From contig JARVLF010000005.1 in assembly GCA_030849465.1 (NCBI GenBank), forward strand, positions 431,001 through 495,000: a stretch of 64,000 nucleotides of DNA, read 5' to 3'. The stretch is from Moesziomyces globuligerus. Taxonomy: Eukaryota; Basidiomycota; Ustilaginomycetes; Ustilaginales; Ustilaginaceae. Positions 31,819-43,749 of the stretch are shown one piece after another. The position numbers and the translations under genes were made by a program. The notes under the pieces are model-generated. The model had not been told where the DNA came from and made no database searches. It worked only from the letters and a program-made list of their open reading frames with translations. Position 1 is the stretch's first letter. Every line of letters starts with the position of its first letter.

Positions 31819-32300
31819 CAATTGTGGGAGTGGATCGAAGGACGAGGCGAAGATGCAGTTGCAATGTGCGGTCGCCTGGAAGAGGAGGAGGAGGAGATGG
31901 TGGGAAGGAAGGGGGGTGTCGCTGTCAGAGGTTCGAGCTGGACAGAGCGCGCACGGCTGAGCAGCGTCGGCAGAGCTTTGCATTTCTTTCGCCTTCGGCT
32001 CGTTGCGCAGCCGCCGAAAATGCGCAAAGCTTAGGCGCAAGCGCCCGCCAAGCACCCAAGAGGTGTTGGTTTCGCCTCCGTTTCGCCTCCATTCCAGACC
32101 TCACACTGTTACGTTGCGCAATTTTCTTCCTTATCCGGGCGAGCGCCTCGTGCTGTGACTCGCAACTCATGAGTTAAGCATGACTAAGGAATGCGCTCAT
32201 GCACGCACCCCACTCCAACTCGTGCCTTTCTCGGCACAGCCGACTACTGCAACAGTTTTCATGCTTTACAGCCATTGGGGTCCATCTCTGGCATTCGACA

Positions 32301-33651
32301 TCATGGCTCGGGAGATGACTCGATCACAATCGGTTCGTGGCGCGAGTTGCTGACCAGGGAGCCGCTCGCATCAAGACTGCCTCGACCAGTGCCCAGCATC
32401 GATCCTTCATCCAAGGCAGCGAAAAACTCGTCGTCCTCATCGCTCTCGAGGAGCGAGATCGTCTCTTGCCGCACCGCATTGTACCTTGCACCGGCCGAGT
32501 CAGGCTCGCCTTCGGCTTTCGTCGACCGTGTCGGCCCATTCAGCCTCGTCGATCTCGGCTCCTTGTCCCTTGCAACGCCATCGCAAGGCTTCGTGTGCGC
32601 ACGCTGTCCGCGCAACAGAAACGCCTCGTCGTCGCCCGCCTCCAGCGCCGCAAGCAGCATGCTCTCGTCTTCGTCCGGACTGAAGCTCTCCCGCACCCGT
32701 GTCGCTGCACGACTGCTTCGAGGTTCAGCATTGACCCCACCAGCAGCGTTTCGCGTGCTGCCGGCCTCTGCATCCTCCCGAAGCGGCCTGCCTAGCTGAG
32801 ACCTGAGCAAAGTGATGAGCTTGTCTTCGGCAGCTGCGTGCTTGGCCGAAACCCCTCCGCCTTCGATCACGACCGTCTGCGGAGTCAGGAGCACATAGCC
32901 GTCCTTGACCACCGCGCCTTTCAACAGCAGCTTGCTTCCGATCCTCGTCGTGTTCATGTCAAGGCCGCTGACACGCTGCAGCTCGATCGCAGCCACGTTG
33001 GCGCCCCTGCTCCCATCCGAGAGCTCCAGTTTGAGCATGCGTCGCGGGAAGATCGTCGCTGGCTGCGATTTCCCTTCTTCCTGTGCATCGAACGCAGCCA
33101 TGTGATCCGCCGAACAAGCGCCGGCTGTCCGATTCAACGACGGCGGAGCCGCGTCGGGCTGGAGGCCCGAGTAAGCCTCGTTGGGATCCTTGTTGGCACG
33201 TCGCGCCTCGGCGCGTGCCTCTGCTATTTCGAGCTGCGTCGCCGCTGAACAGCCAATGTCCATCATGCTCTCGATCTGCACGAGCACAGCGCCCCGACCA
33301 CCATCACCCACCTTGGCCGAGCTCGCTCGAAGCGCTTCGAGGCCGAGGCGACTCGACCCCGGCGCTACCACCTCGGCCAGGTCCGTGTCCAGTAGCAGCT
33401 GCCGTACCGCGCGCGCGAGTCGATCCCCCTGCCCCGAAGATAGGCCTGCATCGTGCTTGCACGCGTCGGCCACGCATCGGTCGCTGTTCATCCGAGAGGC
33501 GAGACAGACGACCGAGGTCAGATGCACTGCTGTCGCGAGGGTTTCGGATACGGCCCTGTACTCACAGCCATCGGGGATCCACTTGGAGTGTTGGGTAGCG
33601 TGCAGCCAGAAGGCGCTTCACCGCCGCGAATGCGTCTGATGTGACCGGCAT
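32301..33651 (-). CDS. RMI1: RMI1, OB-fold subunit of the RecQ-Top3-Rmi1 complex (two exons)
   Basis: Exon 1 is 33651-33566 and exon 2 is 33483-32301, across an 82-base intron (GTGAGT...AACAG), giving 422 residues. The join reads TLQVDPRWLDRCVADACKHD, which restores the helical RMI1 N-terminus. The OB-fold follows at about residues 60-230, with FPRRMLKLELSDG, VAAIELQRV and GSKLLLKGAVVKDGYVLLTP. The C-terminal half is disordered and acidic (LLESDEDDEFFAALDEGSML, ending IESSPEP), which could hold SUMO-interacting or phosphorylation sites. The family stabilises Top3 and stimulates dissolution of double Holliday junctions with the Sgs1/BLM helicase. It lies head-to-tail with GPI3. Confidence 0.85.
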
Positions 33652-33913
33652 CTCCGTTGGCTGGCTACATGGTGATGAGGTGCGGAACCAAACCTGCGGG
33701 AGCTCGACATTTCAACTTGAACTCCGGCCAATTTCTTCCGACATCCGACAAGCAACACACCAACACCAACACAGACGCCTCCTCACCGAGATGCAGCCGA
33801 GCTTTTAAATATTTGCTACTGGCTGTGTGGATTGCTACAGCGTGGAATGTACCCAACGATCCGATGCGACTCGCTTTCCGGCGCTTCCGTCGCAGATCTG
33901 ACCGTGACTTTGT

Positions 33914-35514
33914 TCACTCTCCTGCCGCGACTTGGCCGTGCCGATCGACTGGCTTGATGCCAGCCCCAGCATCTCGGCGACGGTCCGGGCAACGATCGAT
34001 CCGGTGATCAGGCAGCCACCACTCGAGCAGCTTCAGGAACAGCATATCGACCGCAACAATGATCACAAAGATCTTGCCAGCGATCCAGCCTCCGGCGTAG
34101 TATCGTCCCAATCGCTCCGACGGCCGCCGCTCGCGATTCTGCATCGCCGCAAAGTACACCTTCTCGAGCCGCTGCGCCACTTGCGTCCACGAGTACATCT
34201 GCTTGACCGCCGCATGGTACGCCAGCGGATCGTGCTTTCCCGCGCGCACATGCGCGATCGCATCGTGCATAGCCTGCACCACATCGTCTTCTTCGGGCCG
34301 AGCCAGCCGGATCATTTGCGGCGGCAGCACCTCGGGAATGCCGCCCACGCGCGTCGAGACCACAAAGAGCCCCGCGCACGCCGCCTCGATGAGCCCCGTG
34401 CCAAACGCTTCGGTCAAAGATGTGTTGAGGAAGATCGAGCCACGCGTCAGGTGCTCCCGCACCTCTCCCTGTCGCACAGCGCCACACAGCTCCACTCGAT
34501 CTTGCAACAGATGGCGCTCGCGCATCTGCTCCAGCTCCACCCGTTTAGGGCCATCCCCACCTGACCGGAGCAAGCATGGCGCAAGTGAAAGGCGTTAGTA
34601 TCCGCACCAGAATGAGAGCAGGGTAGATGTATCCTTACCGATAACGAAGCGCAGGTCGGAATGCGCCGCACACAGCCTGGGAATGGCGGCGATCAGCAGG
34701 TCAATCCCCTTGCGATACATGAGTCGGCTGAGGACCACCACAGTCAGCCGTCCAGGCTCGACGCGAGCGACATCCGGCCGGAATTGCTCGGCCACCACCG
34801 CGTTCGGAATGACGGAGACCTTGCTGGGATCCAGGTTGGCCCGCAGCGTTGTGTTCTCCTTGCCCGTGTGCGAGACGCACACCACGCCATCAATGTCGCT
34901 CAGCACGAAGCGGAGCAGCTTGTTGGTCAAGATCGACGCCGTGTCCGAAAATCCGAACAGGCTGTGGTCCGTAAACACCGCCCGGAGCCCCATGGTGCGT
35001 GCATGCAAGATGCCCTCGTGCGCCATCGACGAGAGCGCTTGATGCCCGTGCACTATCTGGATCTGCTCCCGAATTAGGATCGACCGCAGAATGGGGAACA
35101 GCGAAAAGAAGTTCGGCAACGTGTCCTGTCGAGCGATCACTCGGTAAGGCACATAGTACACCTTGAGCCCATTGGACAGATACCGTACACCTACGCGGTC
35201 TGGCGCGTAGGCATGCGTGATCACGATCACCTGTTCAAAGCAGACCCGCCACGCTCCCCTGTCAGAACCTCCGCATCCACGCCTCGGGTCCAGCTCGTAG
35301 AACGCACCTTGTGACCGATCGAGAGCAGCTGCTCACCAAGGAAATATATGTGGCCCTCAACGCCGCCGACATTGGGATAGAAAAAATCCGACACCATGCT
35401 GGTCGACGTCGACGTTCCGCAGGTAATGACAACAGACGGCGACGCAATCACGGGCGGATCCACGTCGCGCAGACGACAAGGCAAAGACATGGAGAAAGTG
35501 TCAGCTTCATTCAT
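33914..35514 (-). CDS. GPI3: GPI3/PIG-A, GlcNAc-transferase of GPI anchor synthesis (three exons)
   Basis: The exons are 35514-35308, 35230-34639 and 34560-33914, giving 481 residues. The introns are 77 bases (GTGCGT...AACAG) and 78 bases (GTAAGG...GTCAG, with a TACTAAC branch site). Joins read [15 protein letters not shown] and RFVIGGDGPKR, matching the PIG-A family. Diagnostic motifs are [32 protein letters not shown] and TDHSLFGF. The GT4 E-x7-E stretch ([11 protein letters not shown]) and a C-terminal TM anchor (about 435-460) are also present. The enzyme is the catalytic subunit that transfers GlcNAc from UDP-GlcNAc to phosphatidylinositol on the cytosolic ER face, the first step of GPI synthesis. 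Confidence 0.95.
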
Positions 35515-35619
35515 CGCATTCTGACAAATGTAAAGTACAGTGAGCTACAGCTGAGCGCCCGACGTCGAGGAGCGGCTCAATGTTGGGGAAACAGGGGAGG
35601 TCGGGGTCACGGAGTCTGC

Positions 35620-38600
35620 TCACGCGATGTTGTAAAGGGGCTTGGAGCTTCCCTCTGCTTCCTGATGAGTCGGCGTGGCATGTTCAGCGCCTGGAGCCAG
35701 GGGCAGCATCGTAGATTGATCGATACCAAGCGCGGAGGCGATCGAGTCTGCGGCTTCGGCCAATGGGCCAGACGACCTGTCGGTGCCTTTGGCAAGGACC
35801 ATGTGCGTGAGCAGCAGATGCATCGCAAGCAAATGTGCTGCCGCTTCGTTCCTCCTCGATGTCTGCTTGAGCGCCTGTTCCAGGCGGCTTAGAAGGCCAG
35901 CCAGGCGTTCTTGCAAATCGATGCGTCGGGTCCCTTGCAGCCGAGCAGGGTCTGCATACTTCGCCGCAAGTCGTAGCGTCGACTCAGGGTCGCGGAACTG
36001 ATTCGGTTTCTCATCGGCGAAAAGAAGCGTGTTGACCGCAAGCGCTTCGCCGAACATCGCTTCCAAAGCCTCTGCAGCCGGCATGAGCTGCTCCCAAACG
36101 TAGTCCGTCCATTTCTGTGCGTTACCGGAGCGTTCCGAGTTGTAGAAGGCTGCCATCCAGCTCCAGGCTCGTTCAGTGGACACGTCAGGGCCAGCACCGC
36201 CACGCCGCGCCATCTCTCGAATCGTTTCGTAGCTGGTAATCGTGCTGTTGCAGGAACCCTGAGAGATCGCAACGGCGGCACCCGTCTCTCCGATCAAGGC
36301 GGAGGCTTCGGCACGCACATCCTCGTCGTCGTCCGTGAGCAGACTGATGGCCGCGATACGTGCCTTGAAGAGCGCGGCAGCAGTCACCTCGCCTTCTGCG
36401 TCCCGGTCCGGCTGTTGATCGAGGCGTGGGAATAGGAGTGCGCCCAGCACACGCAGCGCCTGGCAAGCAGCCTCGCGCGATTGCACCGATGCGTGCTCGT
36501 CGGCACACTCGGCTATGATCCAACAAGACTGCTGCAGAACTTCTCGTATGGGTCCGCTTTGAGCTTTCTCGCCTACTAGCAGCTTGCAGAGATCGGCAAG
36601 GTAGGGGAGAAGCGCCTCCCGGAACGGCACGCACGTCGTGGTCTTCGCAATGCCGGCGACCAAGGAAACTTCCCCGACCAACGCGTCGGGGGAGAAGGCA
36701 TGCGATAGCCATGGCTTGCCGTCTGCGTCGGTCCGCAAGGCAATCCCGTGTAGCAAGGTGGCGCTGTGGACGCGATGCCAAATTCCTTCGTCTTGGTCCT
36801 GAACGATGGCGTGTAGCTTGCGGACAAGGGAGCTGAGCCTTCCAGGATTGACGAGCGACGACCGTTGCAGAGCATCGATCCCGTCGTCGCCAATTAGAGC
36901 CTCCAGCGAGCTGATTCGCACGTCATGCGAAGCGGACTCGATGTGACGCACACAAGCATCGATGAAACTGGCGGTCGCGGTGCCACGCGACGCAGCTTGC
37001 AACTGCAGTCGTGCGCAAGTCGAAGCGAGGGCTGGACCACCGGGCGTGCGGCCAAGTATCGCCAAGATCTCCGGGCGCTCAACATCGGAGAGCGACGTCG
37101 ATATCCAGACGTCGACGATGCGGAGCAAGTGTTGGCCGAGATCGCGGAACGCACCATCACGAATGCCGACGAAATCCTGGACGACTTCCAGGAATGCTGC
37201 TTGCGTGACGGCACACCGGTTCAGCTCGAGAAGTGCGCTTGCCATGTCCGCGATGGTTGCAGCAAGAATTGACATATCTGCGAGCAGCGTTGAAGTTGCG
37301 ACCTCGGCTTCTCCCGCGCTTTTTAGGAGCCGCTGCGCTAGCATGAGCTTGCCGTGTGCCTCATTTTGCGATCGAAGACGAATCGATTCGAGCACTGATG
37401 TTGCATGCTGCGCAGCTCCGCGCAACGGCACGAAAGCGGCGTAAGCTTTGACAGCCACCTCGCGTACTTTCCATACCTTGTTGTCCAGGCACTTGGACAA
37501 CAAAGAGCGATAAGTACTCATCCTCTCAGCCCCACCGGGCCTTTGCGGCTCGCTTTCGGGCGCCTGCATGCGGCTGAAGAGCATGACCACCGCGAAGAGA
37601 CTGGACGCGAGCCCTTCATCCCCAATATCGTCTTGAGTCTGAGCTTCACCTAGGATGCGTTGAAGGAAGGCATCAAGCTGGGGGTAGGCCGCGAAAAAGT
37701 CATCGACGGGCATCCGGGCTTCCTTGGTGTCCTTGTTTGTGTTGCGACTGCCAAAAATCTTGATGCTGAGAGAGGAGAAGAGCATCATGCTGACGTTGCG
37801 CAGGCCCCAGAATCGCGAGCGGAACGTGCTGATAGTCAGTTCCAGCAGCAAGCCGAGGTATGGAGCCATGGGACCGGTCAGGCCGCCATCCATCACGAGA
37901 ACGCGCAGGATGTTGAGGGCATGGATGGAAGCAACGGGCATGATGTCGGGCTGCGACGAGTACTGCGTGGCGATTTGCATCAGACGCTCGACGGTGGTTT
38001 GCAAGACTGAGGCGTCGATCTTGTTCGGCTGCGCGCTGACGAGAGCGAGCACGGCATAGCCGATTCCGGCACTGCGACGCGTAATGCTCAGCTGTGCACC
38101 GGACTGCGCAACGGTCTCGAGAAAGGCGCTGATCCATCTCTGTGGAAGCTCGGAGATGATGGGCGCCTTCGTCTGCACGATGGCAGTGGCCGCGTTGGCA
38201 TACGCGGGGTAGATGGTGCTGAACGCACCACGATGGCGCACCTGCGTCAGCCAACGATTGAAGCGCTCGCCAACGGCCTCGATGTCTTGAACGTCCCAGA
38301 TCTCGCGCCAGAGCTCGTCCGGTGCGGCTCGACTGGGCTGGGTCTGTCCGAGACCCTTTTGTCCGCGCTGCACCGGGAGCGGGGCAAGGCAAGTGGCGAC
38401 CAGAACGCCAAGCAAGGCACTTGCCTCCTTCATGCCGCGCCAAGAGTAGGAAAGAATGACTTGGTGGTTCGGACCTGCGTTCGACTCTTCCTGAGGCTGC
38501 ATGAAGGCGAGCTTGTCGTCCTCGCGTGCTGCTTGCATCGCCAGCGCGGTCTCGTGAGAGGCAGGCTGATCCAGGCCGATATTGGGATCGGCCTGAGCCT

Positions 38601-40896
38601 CGGCCTGTGTGCTGCCTTCGGGAGCTGAGTTGCAAAGCACTGCCTTGGTGATGCACCACACACGATCGATGAGCCTCTGCGCCTCAAAGACGGCGTCGCG
38701 GAGCGCTTTGCGCTCGGAACCTGCGAGAGCATGGACGGCTACGGAAGAGAAGAGCTCTTGGAGCGCAACGAGAGTTCCATGCAGAGGATGAGAGGTTGCG
38801 GCGATCAGGATCTCTCCCGACTCGGCTACACTGATCTGATAGTCCAGGAAGTCGAAGAGGTCGAAGATGAGCGACACGGCAGTGTGCGTCGAGGTGCGTC
38901 GGGCAGGGTTGCTTTCGACCGCAACGAGATGGAGCAAGGAAGGTGGCTGATGGTCGAGTTGCTGCATGTAAAGGGTGCGATACAGCTGCAGGAGCTTGGA
39001 GGCAGCAGCCGAGTCCGACTCTCTCGTGCTTGTCAGCAGCTCGGCAGAGCGACCAAGCAAGCGCTGTGCCGCTGCTTGGGCGGTCTCGAGGCCGGCGAGA
39101 GGTGCCGGGAAGCGCGAAAGGATGGTGAGGGCACGCGCCTGAATGTCGTCGTAGGTGCTTTCGGAACACGCCAGGAGCTGCTGGACGAGCGAAGGTGTGA
39201 TGAGTGGGATGCTGAAGGGAAAGTCCTGAGAGAAGACCTGCTTGGACTTGTTGAGCGACATGCCGGCATTCTTTGTGAGGGTCGGGTTGCCTTGGTTGTG
39301 CGCACCGACGCTGGAGAAGCTGGGGTCAGCACCGCTTTCGAGGATGAGGTCGAGGAACGTGAGTGAGGTGATGCTGGCCTGGTACGAGGCGCCCGGGTGG
39401 AGAGTTGCACGCACAAGCTGGACCATCCACTCGAGGAAGCCGCGGCTGCCGTCCATGGCCTGCTGCATTTCTTCCAGCTTGACCTGTTCATGCGGGTAGC
39501 GTTCGGCTTGATCGATGCGTGTGATCTTGGCGATATCGCGGGCGAGTGCATAGGTACTCGCACGCAGGCGCGTCAGGAGCTTGACGAAGAATCCGCGCAG
39601 TTCGCCTCGGGCGGCGGCATTGGTGATGGTGAGGCTGTGAGGGAAGAAGGTGCGTAGGATGTCGAGCTCGATGGAGCTGAGAGGAGCGGCCGGGGTCTTG
39701 GACTCGATGACGAGCGAGAGTGCCGAGATTTGCAGCTCGCTGGCCGCAGCGAGGATGCATTCCGTCAACAAGGACGCGGGCACGCGCACCTGGGGGGAGT
39801 CTGGCGCAGCGGGATCATCGATGGCAAAGTCGGAGGTGGCATCGATGCGGCAAAGGCCGTGGAGCTTTGCGATTCGCAGGACCAGGAAGACGCTCTCGAC
39901 ATCGATGCTAGCGTCGGAGGAGGGAGACGAGGAGGAGCGAGCGATGAGATGGTTGAGGAGCGCAGGGAAGATGCGACGATCGAGGTCGAAGAGCGAAGCG
40001 AGATGGTAAGAGGCGAGGCCGGATCGGAGACGTTCGCCACCCTGCTGGAGAGCAGAGGTGAGTGCGAGGATCCAGATGCGGGACCAGGCTTGCCAAGATG
40101 GCGAGGAGGCATCTGCGCTGAATGGCGGGTCTTGCGATTTTGACGTGCTGGGGCGAAGCGAACAGCCGAGATCAGCTGCTCTGGCGACGAGGAAGTTGAG
40201 GGCGAGCCGGGAGCGACGGTTCGCACCGCCATCGACAGTGCCGAGGCCTCGAATCATGCGGTCGTAGATGGCCACGTCGTCGATGTGGGAGCCAGCCACG
40301 CAGGCGGCCAAGAAGGGAGCGGAGCCATAGTTGGCGATGACCACCTCGAGAACGATCGGAGACTGCTTGCGTTCGAGCTGGGAGAGCGCACGGCCGACGA
40401 GGGTGGTGAGGAATGCACTCTGCTCTGGGAACTGCTTCGATGGTGTTTGGGACGGATGATGGATGGAGTTCAAGAGGGAGATGACGGCTTCCAAGACGGT
40501 TTTGGTCCTGGATGAAACCTGGGTCCTCTCGCTATGGCAAGCGGACCAGACGACGTCGGCAAGGGCGAGCTGTTGCTGCTCGGGGAACAGGGACAACCTG
40601 GACTCGATGTCGAAGCTCGAAGCAGATGTACGCGAGAGGAGGCTGGCTAGCTGGGTAGCCCAAAGCCGAAGCGCATCGAGGCCGTACTTGAAGGAGGCTG
40701 AGAGCTCGTCGGGAGCCTCGAGGGTGAGGTCGAGGCACTGGGTAAGCAGAGAGAGGGCCTCGCTGGTGTCGAGGGGCGGTGCCGACTGGGTGCTGGAGGA
40801 TGCAGCGTGAATCGGTGGCTCGTGCAAAGCATCGATGCGCCGCAGAAGTCGGAGCACCGCTTCCGGGGCTTCCGGATCGGTCTTTGCCTTGACCAT
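35620..40896 (-). CDS. TRM732: THADA/Trm732-type HEAT-repeat protein (DUF2428)
   Basis: A single-exon protein of 1758 residues made almost entirely of helical repeats. The DUF2428 signature lies near residues 1020-1045 (FRSRFWGLRNVSMMLFSSLS). A further conserved part near 1390-1480 contains CVPFREALLPYLADLCKLLV. In yeast, Trm732 partners the methyltransferase Trm7 to make 2'-O-methyl at position 32 of tRNA; the animal orthologue is THADA. Length is above yeast Trm732 (about 1420) and close to THADA (about 1950). No TM segment or signal peptide is seen. The orthology is based on one strong motif plus overall architecture. Confidence 0.78.
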   Translation of the reverse strand: MVKAKTDPEAPEAVLRLLRRIDALHEPPIHAASSSTQSAPPLDTSEALSLLTQCLDLTLEAPDELSASFKYGLDALRLWATQLASLLSRTSASSFDIESRLSLFPEQQQLALADVVWSACHSERTQVSSRTKTVLEAVISLLNSIHHPSQTPSKQFPEQSAFLTTLVGRALSQLERKQSPIVLEVVIANYGSAPFLAACVAGSHIDDVAIYDRMIRGLGTVDGGANRRSRLALNFLVARAADLGCSLRPSTSKSQDPPFSADASSPSWQAWSRIWILALTSALQQGGERLRSGLASYHLASLFDLDRRIFPALLNHLIARSSSSPSSDASIDVESVFLVLRIAKLHGLCRIDATSDFAIDDPAAPDSPQVRVPASLLTECILAAASELQISALSLVIESKTPAAPLSSIELDILRTFFPHSLTITNAAARGELRGFFVKLLTRLRASTYALARDIAKITRIDQAERYPHEQVKLEEMQQAMDGSRGFLEWMVQLVRATLHPGASYQASITSLTFLDLILESGADPSFSSVGAHNQGNPTLTKNAGMSLNKSKQVFSQDFPFSIPLITPSLVQQLLACSESTYDDIQARALTILSRFPAPLAGLETAQAAAQRLLGRSAELLTSTRESDSAAASKLLQLYRTLYMQQLDHQPPSLLHLVAVESNPARRTSTHTAVSLIFDLFDFLDYQISVAESGEILIAATSHPLHGTLVALQELFSSVAVHALAGSERKALRDAVFEAQRLIDRVWCITKAVLCNSAPEGSTQAEAQADPNIGLDQPASHETALAMQAAREDDKLAFMQPQEESNAGPNHQVILSYSWRGMKEASALLGVLVATCLAPLPVQRGQKGLGQTQPSRAAPDELWREIWDVQDIEAVGERFNRWLTQVRHRGAFSTIYPAYANAATAIVQTKAPIISELPQRWISAFLETVAQSGAQLSITRRSAGIGYAVLALVSAQPNKIDASVLQTTVERLMQIATQYSSQPDIMPVASIHALNILRVLVMDGGLTGPMAPYLGLLLELTISTFRSRFWGLRNVSMMLFSSLSIKIFGSRNTNKDTKEARMPVDDFFAAYPQLDAFLQRILGEAQTQDDIGDEGLASSLFAVVMLFSRMQAPESEPQRPGGAERMSTYRSLLSKCLDNKVWKVREVAVKAYAAFVPLRGAAQHATSVLESIRLRSQNEAHGKLMLAQRLLKSAGEAEVATSTLLADMSILAATIADMASALLELNRCAVTQAAFLEVVQDFVGIRDGAFRDLGQHLLRIVDVWISTSLSDVERPEILAILGRTPGGPALASTCARLQLQAASRGTATASFIDACVRHIESASHDVRISSLEALIGDDGIDALQRSSLVNPGRLSSLVRKLHAIVQDQDEGIWHRVHSATLLHGIALRTDADGKPWLSHAFSPDALVGEVSLVAGIAKTTTCVPFREALLPYLADLCKLLVGEKAQSGPIREVLQQSCWIIAECADEHASVQSREAACQALRVLGALLFPRLDQQPDRDAEGEVTAAALFKARIAAISLLTDDDEDVRAEASALIGETGAAVAISQGSCNSTITSYETIREMARRGGAGPDVSTERAWSWMAAFYNSERSGNAQKWTDYVWEQLMPAAEALEAMFGEALAVNTLLFADEKPNQFRDPESTLRLAAKYADPARLQGTRRIDLQERLAGLLSRLEQALKQTSRRNEAAAHLLAMHLLLTHMVLAKGTDRSSGPLAEAADSIASALGIDQSTMLPLAPGAEHATPTHQEAEGSSKPLYNIA

Positions 40897-41203
40897 GGTT
40901 GGGCAAACGACGGGCGAGACCGTAGCGAGGCGAGTGATGGGAAGGAGATCGATGCAGGATCAAGACGTTCAAGAAGGAAGCCTTTGGAGTTACTTTTTTT
41001 CATTTTCGGGAATCAAACAATGCCGCATTTTCCCAGCTTGATTTTGGCCAGGGCGCAGGCTGATGCCGTGCTTTTGCCCTCGACCAGCATTGCTCGCTCA
41101 CACCTCGTCTCGGTTCAGATGCACAGACCGTCGTTGGAAATGCGGTCACATGCATGGATTGGAAGGTGCCTTTGAGCGGACGCCCGGGGAGGGTGCACTG
41201 CGG

Positions 41204-42165
41204 TCACTGGCCCACGTCGAAGACGCTGAGAAGCGCAAAGCAGGCGTAGAAGAGGCCGACGGGGTAGGCGACCAAAAGGCGCTGCTCGGAGAGCCGGAGG
41301 ATGGAGACAAAGATGCCTGAAGCCGAGGTGGAGCACCAGAGGATGAACAAGGGCGAGACAATGTAGCCCAAGAACGAACTGCAGAGCGAAAGGAGAGAAG
41401 CGATGGAGGTCAGAGGCGAGCCGCTGTGAGGAGAGAATGGCCGAGTTGCGAGTGGACTTACTCTAGACGGACGACGATGCTTGCGGTGCTGAGGATGCAG
41501 AGCGGAAGGAGACAGTAGCCGAGGACCGAGGCGACACGGTAGGCGTCGATGCCACCTTGGCTCATGAGGTTGAGCAGCGTGTAGATGCTCACGGCGCCGA
41601 GGAGGGCGACGCCGTAGACGTAGCCGAACTGGCTCTTGCCGGCGAGGAGGAGCGTCATGCCAAAGACGAAGCAGAAGAGGAGCGGACCGGCGAGATCGGC
41701 GTCATCCATCATGTGTGCGTCCTTTGCGTGCGAGGCCGAGTAGCGATGGAGAGGATTGAGCACGGTGAGCGTCTTGTCGACAATGTGGCCGATGTTGATG
41801 CCGAGCTCTTCCATGAGCGGGGGCTCGTCGGGGAACCCGCCCGTGCCGAAGGCGGACCAGAAGCCCATCTGCGAGCTCATCATGGCGTGGGCGGCCGAGC
41901 CGGGCGCAAAGGTAGCGGTCGACGACATGTTGCCTTCCAGCGAGGGACGCGCATTGCTGCCGGTGGCGTAGCCCTCGTGCGTCGTGGCTGCAGACGAGTA
42001 GTAGGACGAGAATTGGTTGTGCGTGCTTGGATTGCTGTAGAAGTCGAGCGGAGTGCCGGCCTGGCCAGGGGAGGCAGCTTGCGATGCCTTGGAGCTGGGC
42101 GCCGACCCCGACCCGGAGGCCTGCGGATAGCTGTACGGCGAGGAAGAGTCGAAAATGACGGACAT
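41204..42165 (-). CDS. YIP1: Yip1 family Golgi/ER membrane protein (two exons)
   Basis: Exon 1 is 42165-41462 and exon 2 is 41378-41204, with an 83-base intron (GTAAGT...CTGCAG), giving 292 residues. The N-terminal 95 residues are Ser/Tyr/Pro-rich and cytosolic. Then come the Yip1 motifs PPLMEELGINIGHIVDKTLT and LNPLHRY. Five hydrophobic segments follow, including DLAGPLLFCFVFGMTLLLAG and, from exon 2, YIVSPLFILWCSTSASGIFV. Yip1 binds Rab GTPases (Ypt1/Ypt31) and is needed for COPII vesicle formation. Without splicing the frame would stop right after VRLE and lose two membrane segments, which supports the intron. Confidence 0.9.
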
Positions 42166-42670
42166 GGCGTCGTTCCTATTCGATCGACTCGTGGTCTGGC
42201 TGCGCTGCTGCAGCCGCGATGCTACTGTTGCTGCTGCTCGATCGTAGCTGGCAGGAGGGTGTGGGCGAGATGGACGGTGTCGGCAGTCACAGGGCGCCGC
42301 TCTCTCGAAGCTCGATCCAAGTCGCGTTCAATGTGAATCTGCCAAAGTGATCCAAGCGCACCGCCGCCCTAACATGCTTGCGTGGCACACCAACCTCTTC
42401 CGCACGAGAAGGTAGTTTAGCAGCCGCCTCCAGATTGAACCCTGGATGTGAAATTCTGGCAATTGGAAACTTTTCCGCACTGAGCACGCGCTCCAACTCC
42501 ACTCTTTACCGCCCCAGCCCAGTCGAAAAAAACGTTGCTGGAGCAGAGGCTTGCAGACGGCAGCGGCTGGCGGTGGCGGCCATCCAGCCACCTAGCTTGC
42601 AACCATCATCCTGCTTCACTCCCATACCCATCCGAGCTCCTCCCGCCGCGCATAGAAAGGAGTCGACAGC
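42166..42670. promoter_or_regulatory. Divergent promoter of YIP1 and NSA2
   Basis: This 505-base region lies between divergent start codons. It carries short C-rich tracts and no supported coding sequence. Confidence 0.5.
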
Positions 42671-43526
42671 ATGCCCCAGGTAAGCACGCTCTCGCCATGT
42701 TCGACCTCGCAAGCAGCCAACTGACCCCCGCTCTGCTTCTCGCTAGAACGACTACATCGAAGAACACATCCGCCGACATGGTCGCAGACTCGATCATGAG
42801 GAGCGTCAGAGGAAGCGCGCGGCCCGAGAGGTGCACAAGGCCTCGGCCGTGGCACAGAAGGTCACTGGTCTCAAGGCGAAGATGCTCAACAAGAAGCGTC
42901 GAAACGAAAAGATCCAGATGAAGAAGACGCTCAAGGCGCACGAGGAGCGCGACGTCAAGCAGGCTTCCACCTCGTCGGATCCCAATCAGGCTCTCCCCAC
43001 CTATCTTCTCGATCGTGAGGGCCAGAAGGACGCAAAGGCGCTCTCCTCCGCCGTCAAGGAGAGGAGGAAGGACAAGGCGGCGCGCTACTCGGTGCCGCTG
43101 CCCCAGGTGCGCGGCATCGCCGAAGACGAGGCCTTCAAGGTGGTCAAGACCGGAAAGCGCAAGCAGAAGGGCTGGAAGAGGATGGTGACCAAACCCACCT
43201 TTGTCGGCGAGAGCTTCACACGCAAGCCGCCCAAGCTCGAGCGCTTCATCCGCCCCATGGGACTCCGCTACAACAAGGCGCACGTCACCCATCCCGAACT
43301 CAAGGCCTCCTTCAACCTCCCCATCGTCGGCGTAAAGAAGAACCCGCAGAGCCCGCTCTATACCCAACTCGGCGTCCTCACAAAGGGCACCATCATCGAA
43401 GTCAACGTCTCCGAACTCGGCATGACCACCACCACCGGCAAGGTCGTCTGGGGCAAGTACGCCCAGGTCACCAACAATCCGGAAAACGACGGCTGTGTCA
43501 ACGCCGTCCTTCTCCTCTCGTCCTAA
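42671..43526 (+). CDS. NSA2: NSA2, 60S ribosome biogenesis factor (two exons)
   Basis: Exon 1 is only nine bases (42671-42679, MPQ). A 67-base intron (GTAAGC...GCTAG, with a CTGAC branch site) separates it from exon 2 (42747-43526). The 262-residue product begins [20 protein letters not shown], matching the family almost exactly (yeast Nsa2 is 261 residues). The basic helical N-terminal half is followed by the S8e-like beta-barrel half ([51 protein letters not shown]). It is a nucleolar protein needed for pre-60S maturation and 27S rRNA processing. Without the micro-exon the protein would have no ATG start. Confidence 0.96.
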
Positions 43527-43749
43527 CCACGCCTCGCCACAGATCCGACTCGCCACACCCCTAGCCCCCGCCTCCTATGCCTCTTCACGCACTCGTCTCT
43601 CTATCTGTACACTAGCATTTTCCTCTTTGCCCCTCAGTCCCTTCGGCCCATTCCACGTTCGTTCTCAATCGACGAAGCATTGAATCATTGCAGCATGCCG
43701 ACTCGGTGCCTGAAAACAAAGGTGACAGTAAAGTACAGTGCGGGATGCG